Source: Flavobacterium sp.
Lineage (GTDB): Bacteria; Bacteroidota; Bacteroidia; Flavobacteriales; Flavobacteriaceae
Direction of reading: 5' to 3'
Assembly (NCBI GenBank): GCA_018883065.1
Contig: VEQT01000022.1
Location: forward strand, 1-38,382
DNA: 38,382 nt
The notes under the pieces are model-generated. The model made no database searches. It was not told the origin of the DNA and was given only the letters and a program-made list of their open reading frames with translations. A program made the translations under genes and the position numbers. Of this stretch, positions 24,523-33,038 are shown piece after piece; within the stretch, counting starts at the first letter, position 1; every line of letters begins with the position of its first letter.

Positions 24523-24680
24523 GGTTTCAAGTTTCAGGTAAAAGGCTTGCGCCTTGTTTCAGGTTTCAAGTTTCAAGTTCGTTCTTAGAAAAATTTACTA
24601 TACTATTAACTTTATTGAATTTTGTTCTTAGTATACTAGTACAACCTGAAACCTGAAACCTGAAACTTGAAACCTGAAAC
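24523..24680. repeat. CTGAAAC-armed inverted-repeat element, copy 2
   Basis: The left arm has TTTCAAGTTTCAGGT blocks (24524-24539 and 24556-24580), interrupted by an AAGGC/GCCTT hairpin (24542-24555). The right arm (24643-24680) is five tandem CTGAAAC/TTGAAAC units. The interior holds TATACTA (24599-24605) and TAGTATA (24629-24635) and the word TTTTGTTCTTAGTATA, all shared with copy 1 at 22187-22297. It fills the gap between the converging transglycosylase and mtaB genes. Confidence 0.75.
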
Positions 24681-24691
24681 AAAAACAAAAA

Positions 24692-25999
24692 CTACACCCG
24701 CACAGCCCCATCTTCATCAATGTGACTCAGTTGCACCGTTTGTAAAGTGTTGATGAGTTCGGGATTCCAAGGGGCTTTAATTTTTACATAGTTTTCGGTG
24801 AAACCATACATATATCCCGCTTTATTTTCGCCTTCAAACAACACATTTCGAGTAGTTCCTAGCTGACTTTCATAAAAGGCACGGCGTTTTTTAACCGATA
24901 GTCCTCGAAGCATTTTACTCCGTTTAGCACGTACATTAGCCGGAACAACGCCGTCCATTTGGGCTGCTTCGGTGTTATCGCGTTCCGAATAGGTAAACAC
25001 GTGTAGGTAAGAAATCGGCAATTCATTTAAGAAATGATAGGTTTCTAAAAAGAGTTCATCTGTTTCACCCGGAAAACCTACGATCACGTCTACGCCTATA
25101 CAGGCATCGGGCATGTATTGGCGAATTGCTGCTACACGATCGATATAGACTTCCCTTAAATAGCGGCGTTTCATTTTTTTCAAAATTACATCGCTCCCCG
25201 ATTGCAAGGGAATGTGAAAATGCGGCACAAAGGTTTTGCTTTGCGCTACAAAAGCTATGGTTTCATTGCGCAATAAATTGGGCTCAATCGAGGAAATACG
25301 CAAGCGTTCAATTCCCTCTACCTCGTCTAAGGCTTGCACCAAATCTATAAAAGTGTGTTCGTGTTTTTTATTGCCAAATTCGCCTTTGCCGTAATCTCCA
25401 ATATTTACACCGGTAAGCACTATTTCTTTGATGCCTTGTGCCGAAATTTCTGCAGCATTCTGAAGCACATTTGCTAAGGCATCACTACGGGAAATCCCTC
25501 GTGCCAAGGGAATGGTACAGTAGGTACATTTGTAATCGCAGCCATCTTGCACCTTCAAAAAAGCACGCGTACGATCACCTATAGAATAACTACCTACATA
25601 AAAATCGGCCTCGACAATTTCACACGAATGCACTTCGCCGTGGTCATTTTTAGATAAATCGTTGATGTAATCGGTAATTTTAAATTTTTCAGTGGCGCCC
25701 AAGACCAAATCTACACCGTCAACCGAAGCCAATTCTTCGGGCTTGAGTTGTGCATAACAACCCACTGCCGCTACAAAAGCATGCTGATTTTTTTGCAAGG
25801 CCTTTTTTACTACTTGTTTAAACTGCTTATCCGCATTTTCAGTCACCGAACAGGTATTAATCACATAAATATCGGCGGCATCTTCAAAGTCTACCCGATC
25901 AAAACCCTCGTTTTGAAACGAACGGGCAATGGTCGAAGTCTCTGAAAAATTCAGTTTACAACCCAGTGTATAAAACGCTACTTTTTTTCTGTCAGTCAT
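24692..25999 (-). CDS. mtaB: tRNA t6A37 methylthiotransferase MtaB
   Basis: The 435-residue radical SAM enzyme converts t6A37 to ms2t6A37 in tRNAs reading ANN codons. The N-terminal UPF0004 domain has three cluster cysteines, C14, C50 and C81. The radical SAM motif CDYKCTYC gives C154, C158 and C161. The C-terminal portion (about 370-432) is a TRAM-type RNA-binding domain. The start ATG at 25999 (MTDRKKVAFYTLGCK) is well placed relative to the first cysteine. MtaB is favoured over RimO and MiaB by the LGCKLNFSET start and the IINTCSVTE-like motif; this is a judgement by eye. Confidence 0.92.
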   Translation of the reverse strand: MTDRKKVAFYTLGCKLNFSETSTIARSFQNEGFDRVDFEDAADIYVINTCSVTENADKQFKQVVKKALQKNQHAFVAAVGCYAQLKPEELASVDGVDLVLGATEKFKITDYINDLSKNDHGEVHSCEIVEADFYVGSYSIGDRTRAFLKVQDGCDYKCTYCTIPLARGISRSDALANVLQNAAEISAQGIKEIVLTGVNIGDYGKGEFGNKKHEHTFIDLVQALDEVEGIERLRISSIEPNLLRNETIAFVAQSKTFVPHFHIPLQSGSDVILKKMKRRYLREVYIDRVAAIRQYMPDACIGVDVIVGFPGETDELFLETYHFLNELPISYLHVFTYSERDNTEAAQMDGVVPANVRAKRSKMLRGLSVKKRRAFYESQLGTTRNVLFEGENKAGYMYGFTENYVKIKAPWNPELINTLQTVQLSHIDEDGAVRV

Positions 26000-26106
26000 G
26001 GTTTGGTTTGTTGGGCGAATCCCGTTGGGCCGGGCTATTCGCTGTATCTGCGCTGAATCGCAGGATGTCGCTGCTATCCCTTTGCAAGGCTACAACAGCA
26101 GCTGCA
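26000..26106. repeat. Intergenic palindromic repeat between mtaB and the GlmU-like gene
   Basis: GCGAATCCCG (26015-26024) pairs with CGGG-CT-ATTCGC (26031-26042) to form a stem with a two-base bulge. The following bases hold related words TCGCTGTATC and TCGCTGCTATC. The GC-rich composition stands out from the surroundings. No coding sequence is supported. Confidence 0.5.
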
Positions 26107-27282
26107 TTAGTCTTTACGCCACTTTTGCGTTTGTTCAAACACAGTTTCTAAAATGCGTGCTTCAACCTCATCAAATTCTATCGAACGACGAGACATCGCA
26201 ATGCGCGCAGTCTCAAACGCTTTTTTAGTAATATAGGTAGTGAAACCTTGTGCGCCACCCCAGGTAAAACTGGGCACAAAATTCCGAGGAAATCCACTGC
26301 CAAAAATATTGGCACTCACGCCCACCACCGTTCCGGTATTGAACATGGTGTTGATCGCACATTTGCTGTGATCACCCATGATTAAGCCACAAAACTGAAG
26401 TCCTGTTTTCACAAAACCTTCTTTTTCGTAACTCCACAATTTCACTTCTTCGTAGTTGTTTTTCAAATTAGAGTTATTGCTATCGGCGCCAATGTTGCAC
26501 CATTCTCCTAAAACCGCATTACCTAAAAATCCATCGTGTCCTTTATTAGAATAGCTAAACAACACCGAATTATTCACTTCTCCGCCCACACGGCAATGCG
26601 GACCAACCGTAGTAGCTCCATAAATTTTGGTTGCCAATTTCACCACGGCATGCTCGCACAAAGCAAATGGCCCTCGGATTACCGATCCTTCCATAATTTC
26701 GGTGTCCTTGCCAATATAAATTGGACCGGTTGAAGCATTCAAGGTCACAAATTCGAGCTTCGCTCCTTCTTCAATAAAAATCTGTTCGGGGGCAATCACA
26801 TTCACAGTTTTAGGAATGGGTTGCGAGTTGCGGTCTTTGGTAAGGAAATCAAAATCGGCGCGCAAGGCAGCCTCATTTTTTTGAAATATATCCCAGGGAT
26901 GTGCTATCTCAATGCAATTACCTGTAAAATCAGTGATTTCATAGACATCAAAATCTACCTTTTCTTGTGATTCTTCTGTGTAAAAAGCCACTACATTTTC
27001 ACCTTGAAACACCGCCTGATTGGGACCTAAATCCTGAATCAAATCGACCAACTCGGGTGTAGGCAAATACGATGCATTAATCATTACATTTTGTTCCATC
27101 TCGACCATCGGGAATTTCTCAGACAAATACTCTTCGGTTAAGGTGGTGGTGGTTGTGCCCAAATACTTTTCCCATTTTTCACGTATGGTTAATATGCCCA
27201 CTCGGATATCGGCAACGGGGCGTGTAAATGTGAGTGGCAATAGTGCGTTTCGGGCTGGGCCATCAAAGAGTATGTAATTCAT
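26107..27282 (-). CDS. GlmU-like sugar nucleotidyltransferase/acyltransferase
   Basis: The 391-residue protein has an N-terminal nucleotidyltransferase-like region (about 1-160: MNYILFDGPARNALLPLTFT, then RPVADIRVG). A left-handed beta-helix built from hexapeptide repeats follows at about 185-350 (IYIGKDTEIMEGSVIRGP, GNAVLGEWCNIGADSNNSNL, MGDHSKCAINTMFNTGTVVG). This matches the alternative GlmU family of Bacteroidota, thought to make UDP-GlcNAc from glucosamine-1-phosphate for peptidoglycan and LPS. It is not the canonical GlmU, and the biochemical role is inferred from family membership. Confidence 0.85.
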   Translation of the reverse strand: MNYILFDGPARNALLPLTFTRPVADIRVGILTIREKWEKYLGTTTTTLTEEYLSEKFPMVEMEQNVMINASYLPTPELVDLIQDLGPNQAVFQGENVVAFYTEESQEKVDFDVYEITDFTGNCIEIAHPWDIFQKNEAALRADFDFLTKDRNSQPIPKTVNVIAPEQIFIEEGAKLEFVTLNASTGPIYIGKDTEIMEGSVIRGPFALCEHAVVKLATKIYGATTVGPHCRVGGEVNNSVLFSYSNKGHDGFLGNAVLGEWCNIGADSNNSNLKNNYEEVKLWSYEKEGFVKTGLQFCGLIMGDHSKCAINTMFNTGTVVGVSANIFGSGFPRNFVPSFTWGGAQGFTTYITKKAFETARIAMSRRSIEFDEVEARILETVFEQTQKWRKD

Positions 27283-27331
27283 AAAGCAGATTCTTTATTT
27301 AGTGGGCCAAAGTTACCAATTTATCGCGCAA

Positions 27332-27364
27332 ATAAAAATAAAAAGCCTCCCGGTTGGGAGGCTT
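27332..27364 (-). terminator. rpmE terminator
   Basis: AAGCCTCCC (27343-27351) pairs with GGGAGGCTT (27356-27364) around a four-base loop, and U-rich sequence follows in the minus-strand transcript. Confidence 0.92.
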
Positions 27365-27388
27365 CGTATATTTTGAACACTATAAAAA

Positions 27389-27640
27389 CTATTTGATGTG
27401 TTTAGCGTATTTAGTTTTAAATTTATCAATACGTCCTGCTGTATCAATCAATTTAGATTTACCAGTATAAAAAGGGTGAGAAGTTCTAGAAATCTCCATT
27501 TTCACTACTGGGTATTCTACGCCTTCGTGCATGATGGTTTCTTTAGTATCGGCAGTTGATTTGGTGATAAACACATCTTCGTTTGACATGTCTTTGAAAG
27601 CAACTAATCTGTAGTTCTCTGGGTGAATTCCTTTTTTCAT
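27389..27640 (-). CDS. rpmE2: Ribosomal protein L31, type B
   Basis: The 83-residue large-subunit protein starts [20 protein letters not shown] and contains [13 protein letters not shown], typical of L31. It has no cysteines, so it is the zinc-free type B (C-minus) form. In many bacteria with two L31 genes this one replaces the zinc form during zinc shortage; in Flavobacteriaceae it is commonly the only L31, which this window cannot confirm. It has its own promoter and terminator. Confidence 0.96.
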   Translation of the reverse strand: MKKGIHPENYRLVAFKDMSNEDVFITKSTADTKETIMHEGVEYPVVKMEISRTSHPFYTGKSKLIDTAGRIDKFKTKYAKHIK

Positions 27641-27744
27641 GGTATTTTTTTTCTAATTTGAATTATAAGTTGTTTTGAAGCTTTTAGTACAAAAGGTATA
27701 AACTCCTTATAACTTTTTGGTTTTTCATTATTATTTTGAGTGCG

Positions 27745-27774
27745 CAAATTTACACTTATTTTTCAAAAAACAAA
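27745..27774 (-). promoter_or_regulatory. rpmE promoter
   Basis: On the minus strand TTTG (27774-27771), an 18-base spacer and TAAATTTG (27752-27745) form a complete Bacteroidota promoter, about 105 bases upstream of the start codon. The long leader could hold ribosomal-protein control structure, but none is obvious. Confidence 0.75.
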
Positions 27775-27813
27775 CCGATTATCACTTTTTTTACTTGGTT
27801 AGCCTTATTCAAA

Positions 27814-27849
27814 TTTGTTACGGCATTCGAGTGGGTTTTACTATATTTG
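27814..27849 (+). promoter_or_regulatory. Promoter of the DUF4199 - glycosyltransferase pair
   Basis: TTTG at 27814-27817 and an exact TATATTTG at 27842-27849 with a 24-base spacer, slightly long, ending 28 bases before the ATG at 27878. Confidence 0.6.
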
Positions 27850-27877
27850 TGGCTCATTTTTAAAACGATCATTCAGC

Positions 27878-28405
27878 ATGGATACACAAAAGAAAATCGC
27901 CCTAAATATGGGACTATTCTTGGGCTTAGTACTGACTTTATTTATTGCATTGATGTATGCAATTGATTTGAATTTATTTACCAAATCGTGGATTGGCATT
28001 ATAAATGTGGTCATCATCACCGTGTTTGGTGTGTTATCTGCCACACAATTCAAAAAAACAGTGGGTGGTTTTATTTCCTTCAAAACAGCTTTTACTAGTT
28101 TTTTTATTGCGGTTGTCATTGGATTTTTGATTTCAACCTTTTTCAACCTGTTGCTATTCAATGTGATTGATGTGGAAGCCAAAACGATTCTTTCTGAAAA
28201 TGTAATCAAATACACCGTAGAAATGATGCAAAAATTTGGCGCCAAAGCAGCCGACATCAATAAAGTAGTCGAAGACATGCGCGCCTCTGATTCGTTTGGT
28301 GTAGCCGGACAATTGAAAGGTTTCTTTTTTAATATTATTTTTTACAGCATCATCGGTTTAGTGTGCTCGCTAATCATCAAGCGCGTTCCGCCACAAAGCT
28401 TGTAA
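27878..28405 (+). CDS. DUF4199 membrane protein
   Basis: The 175-residue protein has four membrane helices (about 8-30, 36-55, 70-97 and 146-168). The loop between helices 3 and 4 (about 98-145) is polar. It resembles the DUF4199 family, widespread in Bacteroidota and often next to a family 2 glycosyltransferase, as here, where the glycosyltransferase ATG is three bases after its stop. Function is unknown; the pairing suggests a part in membrane-linked glycan synthesis. The start at 27878 (MDTQKKIAL) follows a promoter and is preferred over an upstream TTG-type opening at 27815. Confidence 0.82.
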   Translation: MDTQKKIALNMGLFLGLVLTLFIALMYAIDLNLFTKSWIGIINVVIITVFGVLSATQFKKTVGGFISFKTAFTSFFIAVVIGFLISTFFNLLLFNVIDVEAKTILSENVIKYTVEMMQKFGAKAADINKVVEDMRASDSFGVAGQLKGFFFNIIFYSIIGLVCSLIIKRVPPQSL

Positions 28406-28408
28406 CCT

Positions 28409-29359
28409 ATGAACTTATCCCTCGTTATTCCCTTACTCAACGAACAAGAATCCCTGCGCGAATTGCACGATTGGATTGTTCAAGTCATGAACACCCACGG
28501 CTATTCGTATGAGGTCTTGTTTATTGACGATGGCAGCACCGACAATTCCTGGCAGATCATCAGCGAGTTGGCTGCTGCAAACCAACATGTAAAGGGCATA
28601 CGGTTTCAAAAAAATTACGGCAAATCCCAGGCCTTGCACGCCGGTTTTGCCAAAGCCCAAGGCGAGGTGATCATTACCATGGATGCCGATTTACAGGACA
28701 GCCCCGATGAAATTCCCGAATTATACGAACTCATTACCCAACAACACTTTGATTTGGTTTCGGGTTGGAAAAAGAAACGCTACGATTCGGTGGTGAGCAA
28801 AAATTTACCTTCGAAATTGTTCAATTGGGCCGCCCGTAAAACCTCGGGGGTGCAACTCAACGATTTTAATTGTGGACTCAAAGCCTACAAAAATGTGGTG
28901 GTGAAAAACATTGAAGTATCGGGCGAAATGCACCGCTATATTCCGGTTTTAGCCAAAAATGCGGGTTTTTCAAAAATTGGCGAAAAGGTGGTAAAACACC
29001 AAGCGCGTAAATACGGCGAAACCAAATTTGGCATGGAACGCTTCATCAACGGCTTCTTGGATTTAATCACCATTTGGTTTTTGTCCCGATTTGGCAAACG
29101 CCCTATGCACTTGTTTGGTGCCTTAGGCGTAATCATGTTTTTGATTGGATTTGTTTCGACAGGTACCATCATAACGGTAAAACTGATCAAACTCTATGCG
29201 GGCTTGCCCACCATTTTAGTAACCAACAACCCTTTATTTTATATCGCGCTAACGACCATGATCATTGGAACGCAGCTGTTTTTGGCCGGATTTTTGGGCG
29301 AAATCATCTTGCGCACCAAAAACAACGACGACCGCTATAAAATTGCAAACGAATTGTAA
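28409..29359 (+). CDS. Family 2 glycosyltransferase, DPM1/GtrB-like
   Basis: The 316-residue protein has a GT-A catalytic domain at about 1-225: DDGSTD (40-45) binds the nucleotide, and DADLQDSP (92-99) holds the metal-binding DxD. Two C-terminal membrane helices follow at about 233-260 and 276-300. This layout is that of bactoprenyl- or dolichyl-phosphate sugar transferases, which move a hexose to polyprenyl phosphate at the inner face of the membrane. The sugar cannot be told. It is probably co-transcribed with the DUF4199 gene. GC content is visibly higher than in the left half of the window. Confidence 0.88.
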   Translation: MNLSLVIPLLNEQESLRELHDWIVQVMNTHGYSYEVLFIDDGSTDNSWQIISELAAANQHVKGIRFQKNYGKSQALHAGFAKAQGEVIITMDADLQDSPDEIPELYELITQQHFDLVSGWKKKRYDSVVSKNLPSKLFNWAARKTSGVQLNDFNCGLKAYKNVVVKNIEVSGEMHRYIPVLAKNAGFSKIGEKVVKHQARKYGETKFGMERFINGFLDLITIWFLSRFGKRPMHLFGALGVIMFLIGFVSTGTIITVKLIKLYAGLPTILVTNNPLFYIALTTMIIGTQLFLAGFLGEIILRTKNNDDRYKIANEL

Positions 29360-29460
29360 AGCGCTTTTTCCTACTGCCCTAGCCCGGATTGCAACGGCAG
29401 CTTTTCAAGCCAGGGTTTGGCTTGAAAACTTAAGAGGAAAGCCGGAAAACGCTTCAAAAA
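29359..29460. repeat. Large stem-loop intergenic repeat
   Basis: The inner hairpin is perfect: TTTTCAAGCC (29402-29411) pairs with GGCTTGAAAA (29419-29428) around a seven-base loop. An outer stem pairs AAGCGCTTTTTCC (29359-29371) with GGAAAACGCTT (29444-29454) with small bulges. Between them lie TAGCCCGGATTG and AAAGCCGGAAAAC, words echoed at 21231-21276. The whole fills the gap between the glycosyltransferase and phosphosugar mutase genes and could fold in both RNA strands. Probably a member of a dispersed Flavobacterium repeat family. Confidence 0.6.
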
Positions 29461-29477
29461 AATAAAATCATTTCCCT

Positions 29478-31205
29478 ATGAATGTACCTTCTCAAATTTC
29501 TGCTGCGGTAAACGAATGGCTTAGCCCGGTTTTTGATGCAGATACGCAAGCGCAAATTCGCGACATGGCAGAAACCAATGCAAAAGAACTGGAAGAAAGT
29601 TTTTATAAAAATCTTGAATTTGGTACCGGTGGCATGCGCGGCGTGATGGGCGTGGGCACCAACCGAATCAACAAATATACCTTGGGCAAAAACACCCAAG
29701 GCCTTTCTAATTATTTACACCAAACCTTTCCGGGCGAAAACCTGAAAGTGGTGATCGCCTTTGATTGCCGTCACAACAGCCAAAGCTTGGCCAAAGTGGT
29801 TGCTGATGTGTTCTCGGCCAACGGAATACAAGTGTATTTATTCTCGGATTTGCGTCCTACTCCCGAACTGAGTTTTGCGCTAAAACACTTGAAATGTCAG
29901 GCGGGAATTGTACTCACCGCTTCGCACAATCCGCCCGAATACAACGGCTACAAAGTGTATTGGCAAGACGGAGGCCAATTGGTTCCGCCGCAAGACAAAG
30001 AAATCATTCAAGTGATTGAATCGTTGAATTATGCCGACATTCAATTTACTGCCAACGAAAATCTCATTACCTATATCGATCAAGAAATTGACGAGGCCTT
30101 TATTGCCTCGTCTATTGCCCACGCTGGGTTTAACACGCCACAAGCCGACAAAGACAACTTGCAAATTGTGTTTACTTCTTTGCATGGCACCTCGATTACA
30201 GCGGTTCCGCAAACCTTGGCCCAAGCCGGTTATACACAGGTACACATTGTGCCCGAACAAGCCGAACCCAATGGCGATTTCCCGACAGTGATTTCACCCA
30301 ACCCTGAAGAACCCGAAGCACTCACCATGGCCTTGGCCTTGGCCGAGAAAACCGGCGCTGATTTGGTAGTGGGTACCGATCCCGATTGCGACCGATTGGG
30401 TGTGGCGGTGCGTAATTTATCAGGTAAAATGGTGTTGCTCAACGGCAACCAAACCATGGTGTTGATGACCGCGTTTTTGCTTGAACAATGGAAAAAACAA
30501 GGCAAAATTACCGGCAAACAATTTGTAGGATCAACGATTGTTTCTACACCGATGATGTTGGAATTGGCCTCAGCCTATGAAGTAGAATGTAAAGTGGGTT
30601 TAACCGGATTCAAGTGGATTGCCAAAATGATCAAAGATTTTCCCGAACTGGAATTTATTGGCGGTGGCGAAGAGAGCTTTGGATTTATGGTAGGTGATGC
30701 CGTGCGCGACAAAGATGCCGTGGCTGCCACCTTACTCATGTGCGAAGTAGCCGCGCAAGCCAAAGCCATGGGCAGTTCGGTATACCGAGAACTCTTGAAT
30801 TTGTATGTAGACCACGGATTTTACAAAGAGCAGTTGGTTTCCCTCACCAAAAAAGGACGCGAAGGCTTGCAAGAAATCAACAAAATGATGATTGACATGC
30901 GTGAAAATCCAATCAAAACCCTCAACGGGCAACGCGTGATCATGGTAGAGGACTACAAAAACAGCACCGCAACCAATTTGTTGGACGGCAGCGTGGAAGC
31001 CTTGCAGATTCCAAAATCGGATGTGTTGATTTATTATACCGAAGACGGCTCAAAAATTGCAGCACGCCCTAGCGGAACTGAGCCTAAAATTAAATTTTAC
31101 GTGAGCGTGAATGCGCCGCTTGATCGCATAGAGGAGGCGAACACAGTAGAAGCCGAATTAGACCAAAAAATCAAAACCATTTTACAAGAACTAAGCATCA
31201 TTTAA
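29478..31205 (+). CDS. Phosphoglucomutase/phosphomannomutase (phospho-sugar mutase)
   Basis: This 575-residue alpha-D-phosphohexomutase interconverts hexose 1- and 6-phosphates. All four active-site elements are present: the phosphoserine loop TASHNPP (147-153, Ser149), the metal loop DPDCD (301-305), the sugar-binding GGEES (396-400) and the phosphate-binding RPSGTEPK (530-537). Length and the N-terminal GTGGMRG motif fit the PGM2-like branch. It supplies glucose-1-phosphate or mannose-1-phosphate for glycans. Its stop overlaps the ATG of the ABC exporter gene by one base, so translation is probably coupled. Confidence 0.93.
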   Translation: MNVPSQISAAVNEWLSPVFDADTQAQIRDMAETNAKELEESFYKNLEFGTGGMRGVMGVGTNRINKYTLGKNTQGLSNYLHQTFPGENLKVVIAFDCRHNSQSLAKVVADVFSANGIQVYLFSDLRPTPELSFALKHLKCQAGIVLTASHNPPEYNGYKVYWQDGGQLVPPQDKEIIQVIESLNYADIQFTANENLITYIDQEIDEAFIASSIAHAGFNTPQADKDNLQIVFTSLHGTSITAVPQTLAQAGYTQVHIVPEQAEPNGDFPTVISPNPEEPEALTMALALAEKTGADLVVGTDPDCDRLGVAVRNLSGKMVLLNGNQTMVLMTAFLLEQWKKQGKITGKQFVGSTIVSTPMMLELASAYEVECKVGLTGFKWIAKMIKDFPELEFIGGGEESFGFMVGDAVRDKDAVAATLLMCEVAAQAKAMGSSVYRELLNLYVDHGFYKEQLVSLTKKGREGLQEINKMMIDMRENPIKTLNGQRVIMVEDYKNSTATNLLDGSVEALQIPKSDVLIYYTEDGSKIAARPSGTEPKIKFYVSVNAPLDRIEEANTVEAELDQKIKTILQELSII

Positions 31206-33034
31206 TGACGACCTTCAAAAAAATTCTTCCTTATATACTTCCGTATAAAAAGTATGCCTACCTGAATATCTTTTTTAATATTCTGTTTGCGCTTTTCAGT
31301 ACGCTCTCGTTTGTGGCCTTGATTCCGATGATGCAGGTGCTGTTTGACCAAACCAAAAGAAACACTGTTAAACCTGTTTTTGAAGGACTAGGATCGGCCA
31401 AGCAGTTTTTGGAAGATTACTTGAGTTACTTTATAACCACTACCACTGATGCTTTTGGCGTAGGGTATACGTTATCTATCATGGTGGCCGTGATTATCTG
31501 TATATTTTTACTGAAAAACCTGAGTGATTACTTGGCCATGTTTTTCATCACTTTTTTGCGCAACGGTGTACTCAAAGACCTGCGCAATGCGATGTATAAA
31601 AAAACCATCGAATTGCCCATCTCGTTTTATTCTGAAAAACGCAAAGGCGATACCATTTCTAGAATTTCGAATGATGTCAATGAGGTGCAATCGTCGTTCT
31701 TGTCGCTTTTAGAACTCATTGTCAAAGAACCGCTAACAATTGTATTTACAATAGTAACCATGTTTAGCATCAGTGCCAAACTCACCATTTTTGTATTTAT
31801 TTTCATCCCGGTTTCGGGTTACATAATTTCGTTAATCGGCAAACAACTCAAAAAACAGTCGACGAAAGCCCAACAAGAACAAGGTGAATTTTTATCAACT
31901 ATCGAAGAAACGTTGGGCGGATTAAAAGTGGTGAAAGGCTACAACAGCGAATCGTATTTTACCCAAAAATTTCAAGACTCTACCCAACGTTTTTTCCAAC
32001 TCTCAAATGCCATTGGCAACCGCCAAAACTTGGCTTCGCCGGTAAGTGAGTTTATGGGAATATTGGTCATCGCGATTTTATTGTGGTACGGCGGACATAT
32101 GGTTTTGATTGAAAAAACGCTAAATGGCGCTGCATTTATTGCCTATATGGGATTGGCTTACAATATTTTAACTCCCGCAAAATCAATCTCAAAAGCGTCC
32201 TACAACATTAAAAAAGGAACGGCTGCAGCCGAGCGCATCTTAGAAATACTAGAACAAGATAACCCCATTCAAGACGGGCCAAACGCTATAGCAAAAAACA
32301 GCTTTGACCAGCAAATCGAATTGCAAAATGTTACTTTTAGCTACGACACCGAGCCTGTGTTGAAACAATTTAACCTACGTATTCCCAAAGGAAAAACGAT
32401 AGCTTTGGTGGGACAATCGGGTAGCGGAAAAAGTACCATTGCCAATTTATTGACCCGTTTTTATGACATCAAACAAGGCAGTATAAGCATAGATGGTATT
32501 GCAATTAAAGACATGCAATTGCAGTCACTGCGTGGTTTGTTGGGCTTGGTCACGCAAGACAGCATCTTGTTTAATGACACCATCAAAGAGAATATTTCTT
32601 TGGGGAAATTGGACGCCACTGACGAAGAAATTATTGAAGCGCTCAAAATTGCCAATGCCTACGAATTTGTGAAAGATTTGCCATTAGGCATTTACACCAA
32701 CATTGGCGACAGTGGGAATAAATTGTCGGGCGGACAAAAACAACGTTTGAGTATTGCCCGCGCTGTCTTGAAAAACCCACCAATTATGATTTTGGATGAA
32801 GCGACTTCAGCCTTGGATACTGAAAGCGAAAAATTAGTTCAAGTAGCTTTAGAAAACATGATGCAAAACCGCACCTCAGTTGTAATTGCACACCGCTTGT
32901 CGACCATTCAAAAAGCCGATTTGATTGTAGTAATGCACAAAGGAGAAATTGTAGAACAAGGCACTCACGAACAATTGATGCAAGCAAACGGTACCTACTA
33001 CAAATTGGTAAACATGCAATCGTTTGAAGGGTAA
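31205..33034 (+). CDS. ABC exporter, MsbA-like
   Basis: The 609-residue half-transporter has six membrane helices in its N-terminal 340 residues. The nucleotide-binding domain has Walker A GQSGSGKST (403-411), signature LSGGQ (507-511), Walker B IMILDEATSALD (near 527-538) and the H-loop VIAHRL (near 561). It works as a homodimer. The fold and order match lipid A or multidrug flippases of the MsbA type; the substrate cannot be proved from sequence. The link to a phosphosugar mutase gene suggests an envelope role. Confidence 0.9.
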   Translation: MTTFKKILPYILPYKKYAYLNIFFNILFALFSTLSFVALIPMMQVLFDQTKRNTVKPVFEGLGSAKQFLEDYLSYFITTTTDAFGVGYTLSIMVAVIICIFLLKNLSDYLAMFFITFLRNGVLKDLRNAMYKKTIELPISFYSEKRKGDTISRISNDVNEVQSSFLSLLELIVKEPLTIVFTIVTMFSISAKLTIFVFIFIPVSGYIISLIGKQLKKQSTKAQQEQGEFLSTIEETLGGLKVVKGYNSESYFTQKFQDSTQRFFQLSNAIGNRQNLASPVSEFMGILVIAILLWYGGHMVLIEKTLNGAAFIAYMGLAYNILTPAKSISKASYNIKKGTAAAERILEILEQDNPIQDGPNAIAKNSFDQQIELQNVTFSYDTEPVLKQFNLRIPKGKTIALVGQSGSGKSTIANLLTRFYDIKQGSISIDGIAIKDMQLQSLRGLLGLVTQDSILFNDTIKENISLGKLDATDEEIIEALKIANAYEFVKDLPLGIYTNIGDSGNKLSGGQKQRLSIARAVLKNPPIMILDEATSALDTESEKLVQVALENMMQNRTSVVIAHRLSTIQKADLIVVMHKGEIVEQGTHEQLMQANGTYYKLVNMQSFEG

Positions 33035-33038
33035 ATCT

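Noticed and set aside
24640..24680. Possible CRISPR-like array of CTGAAAC repeats
   Set aside because: Units are seven bases in direct tandem without spacers, no cas gene is near, and the units form inverted arms with the left side of the element.
29880..30260. Open frame of 126 codons antisense to the phosphosugar mutase
   Set aside because: It sits inside the coding region with all active-site motifs on the other strand; a shadow of codon bias.
28409..33034. Higher-GC stretch as a transferred island
   Set aside because: The genes are normal flavobacterial housekeeping types with matching promoters and spacing; the GC shift is modest and may reflect expression level.
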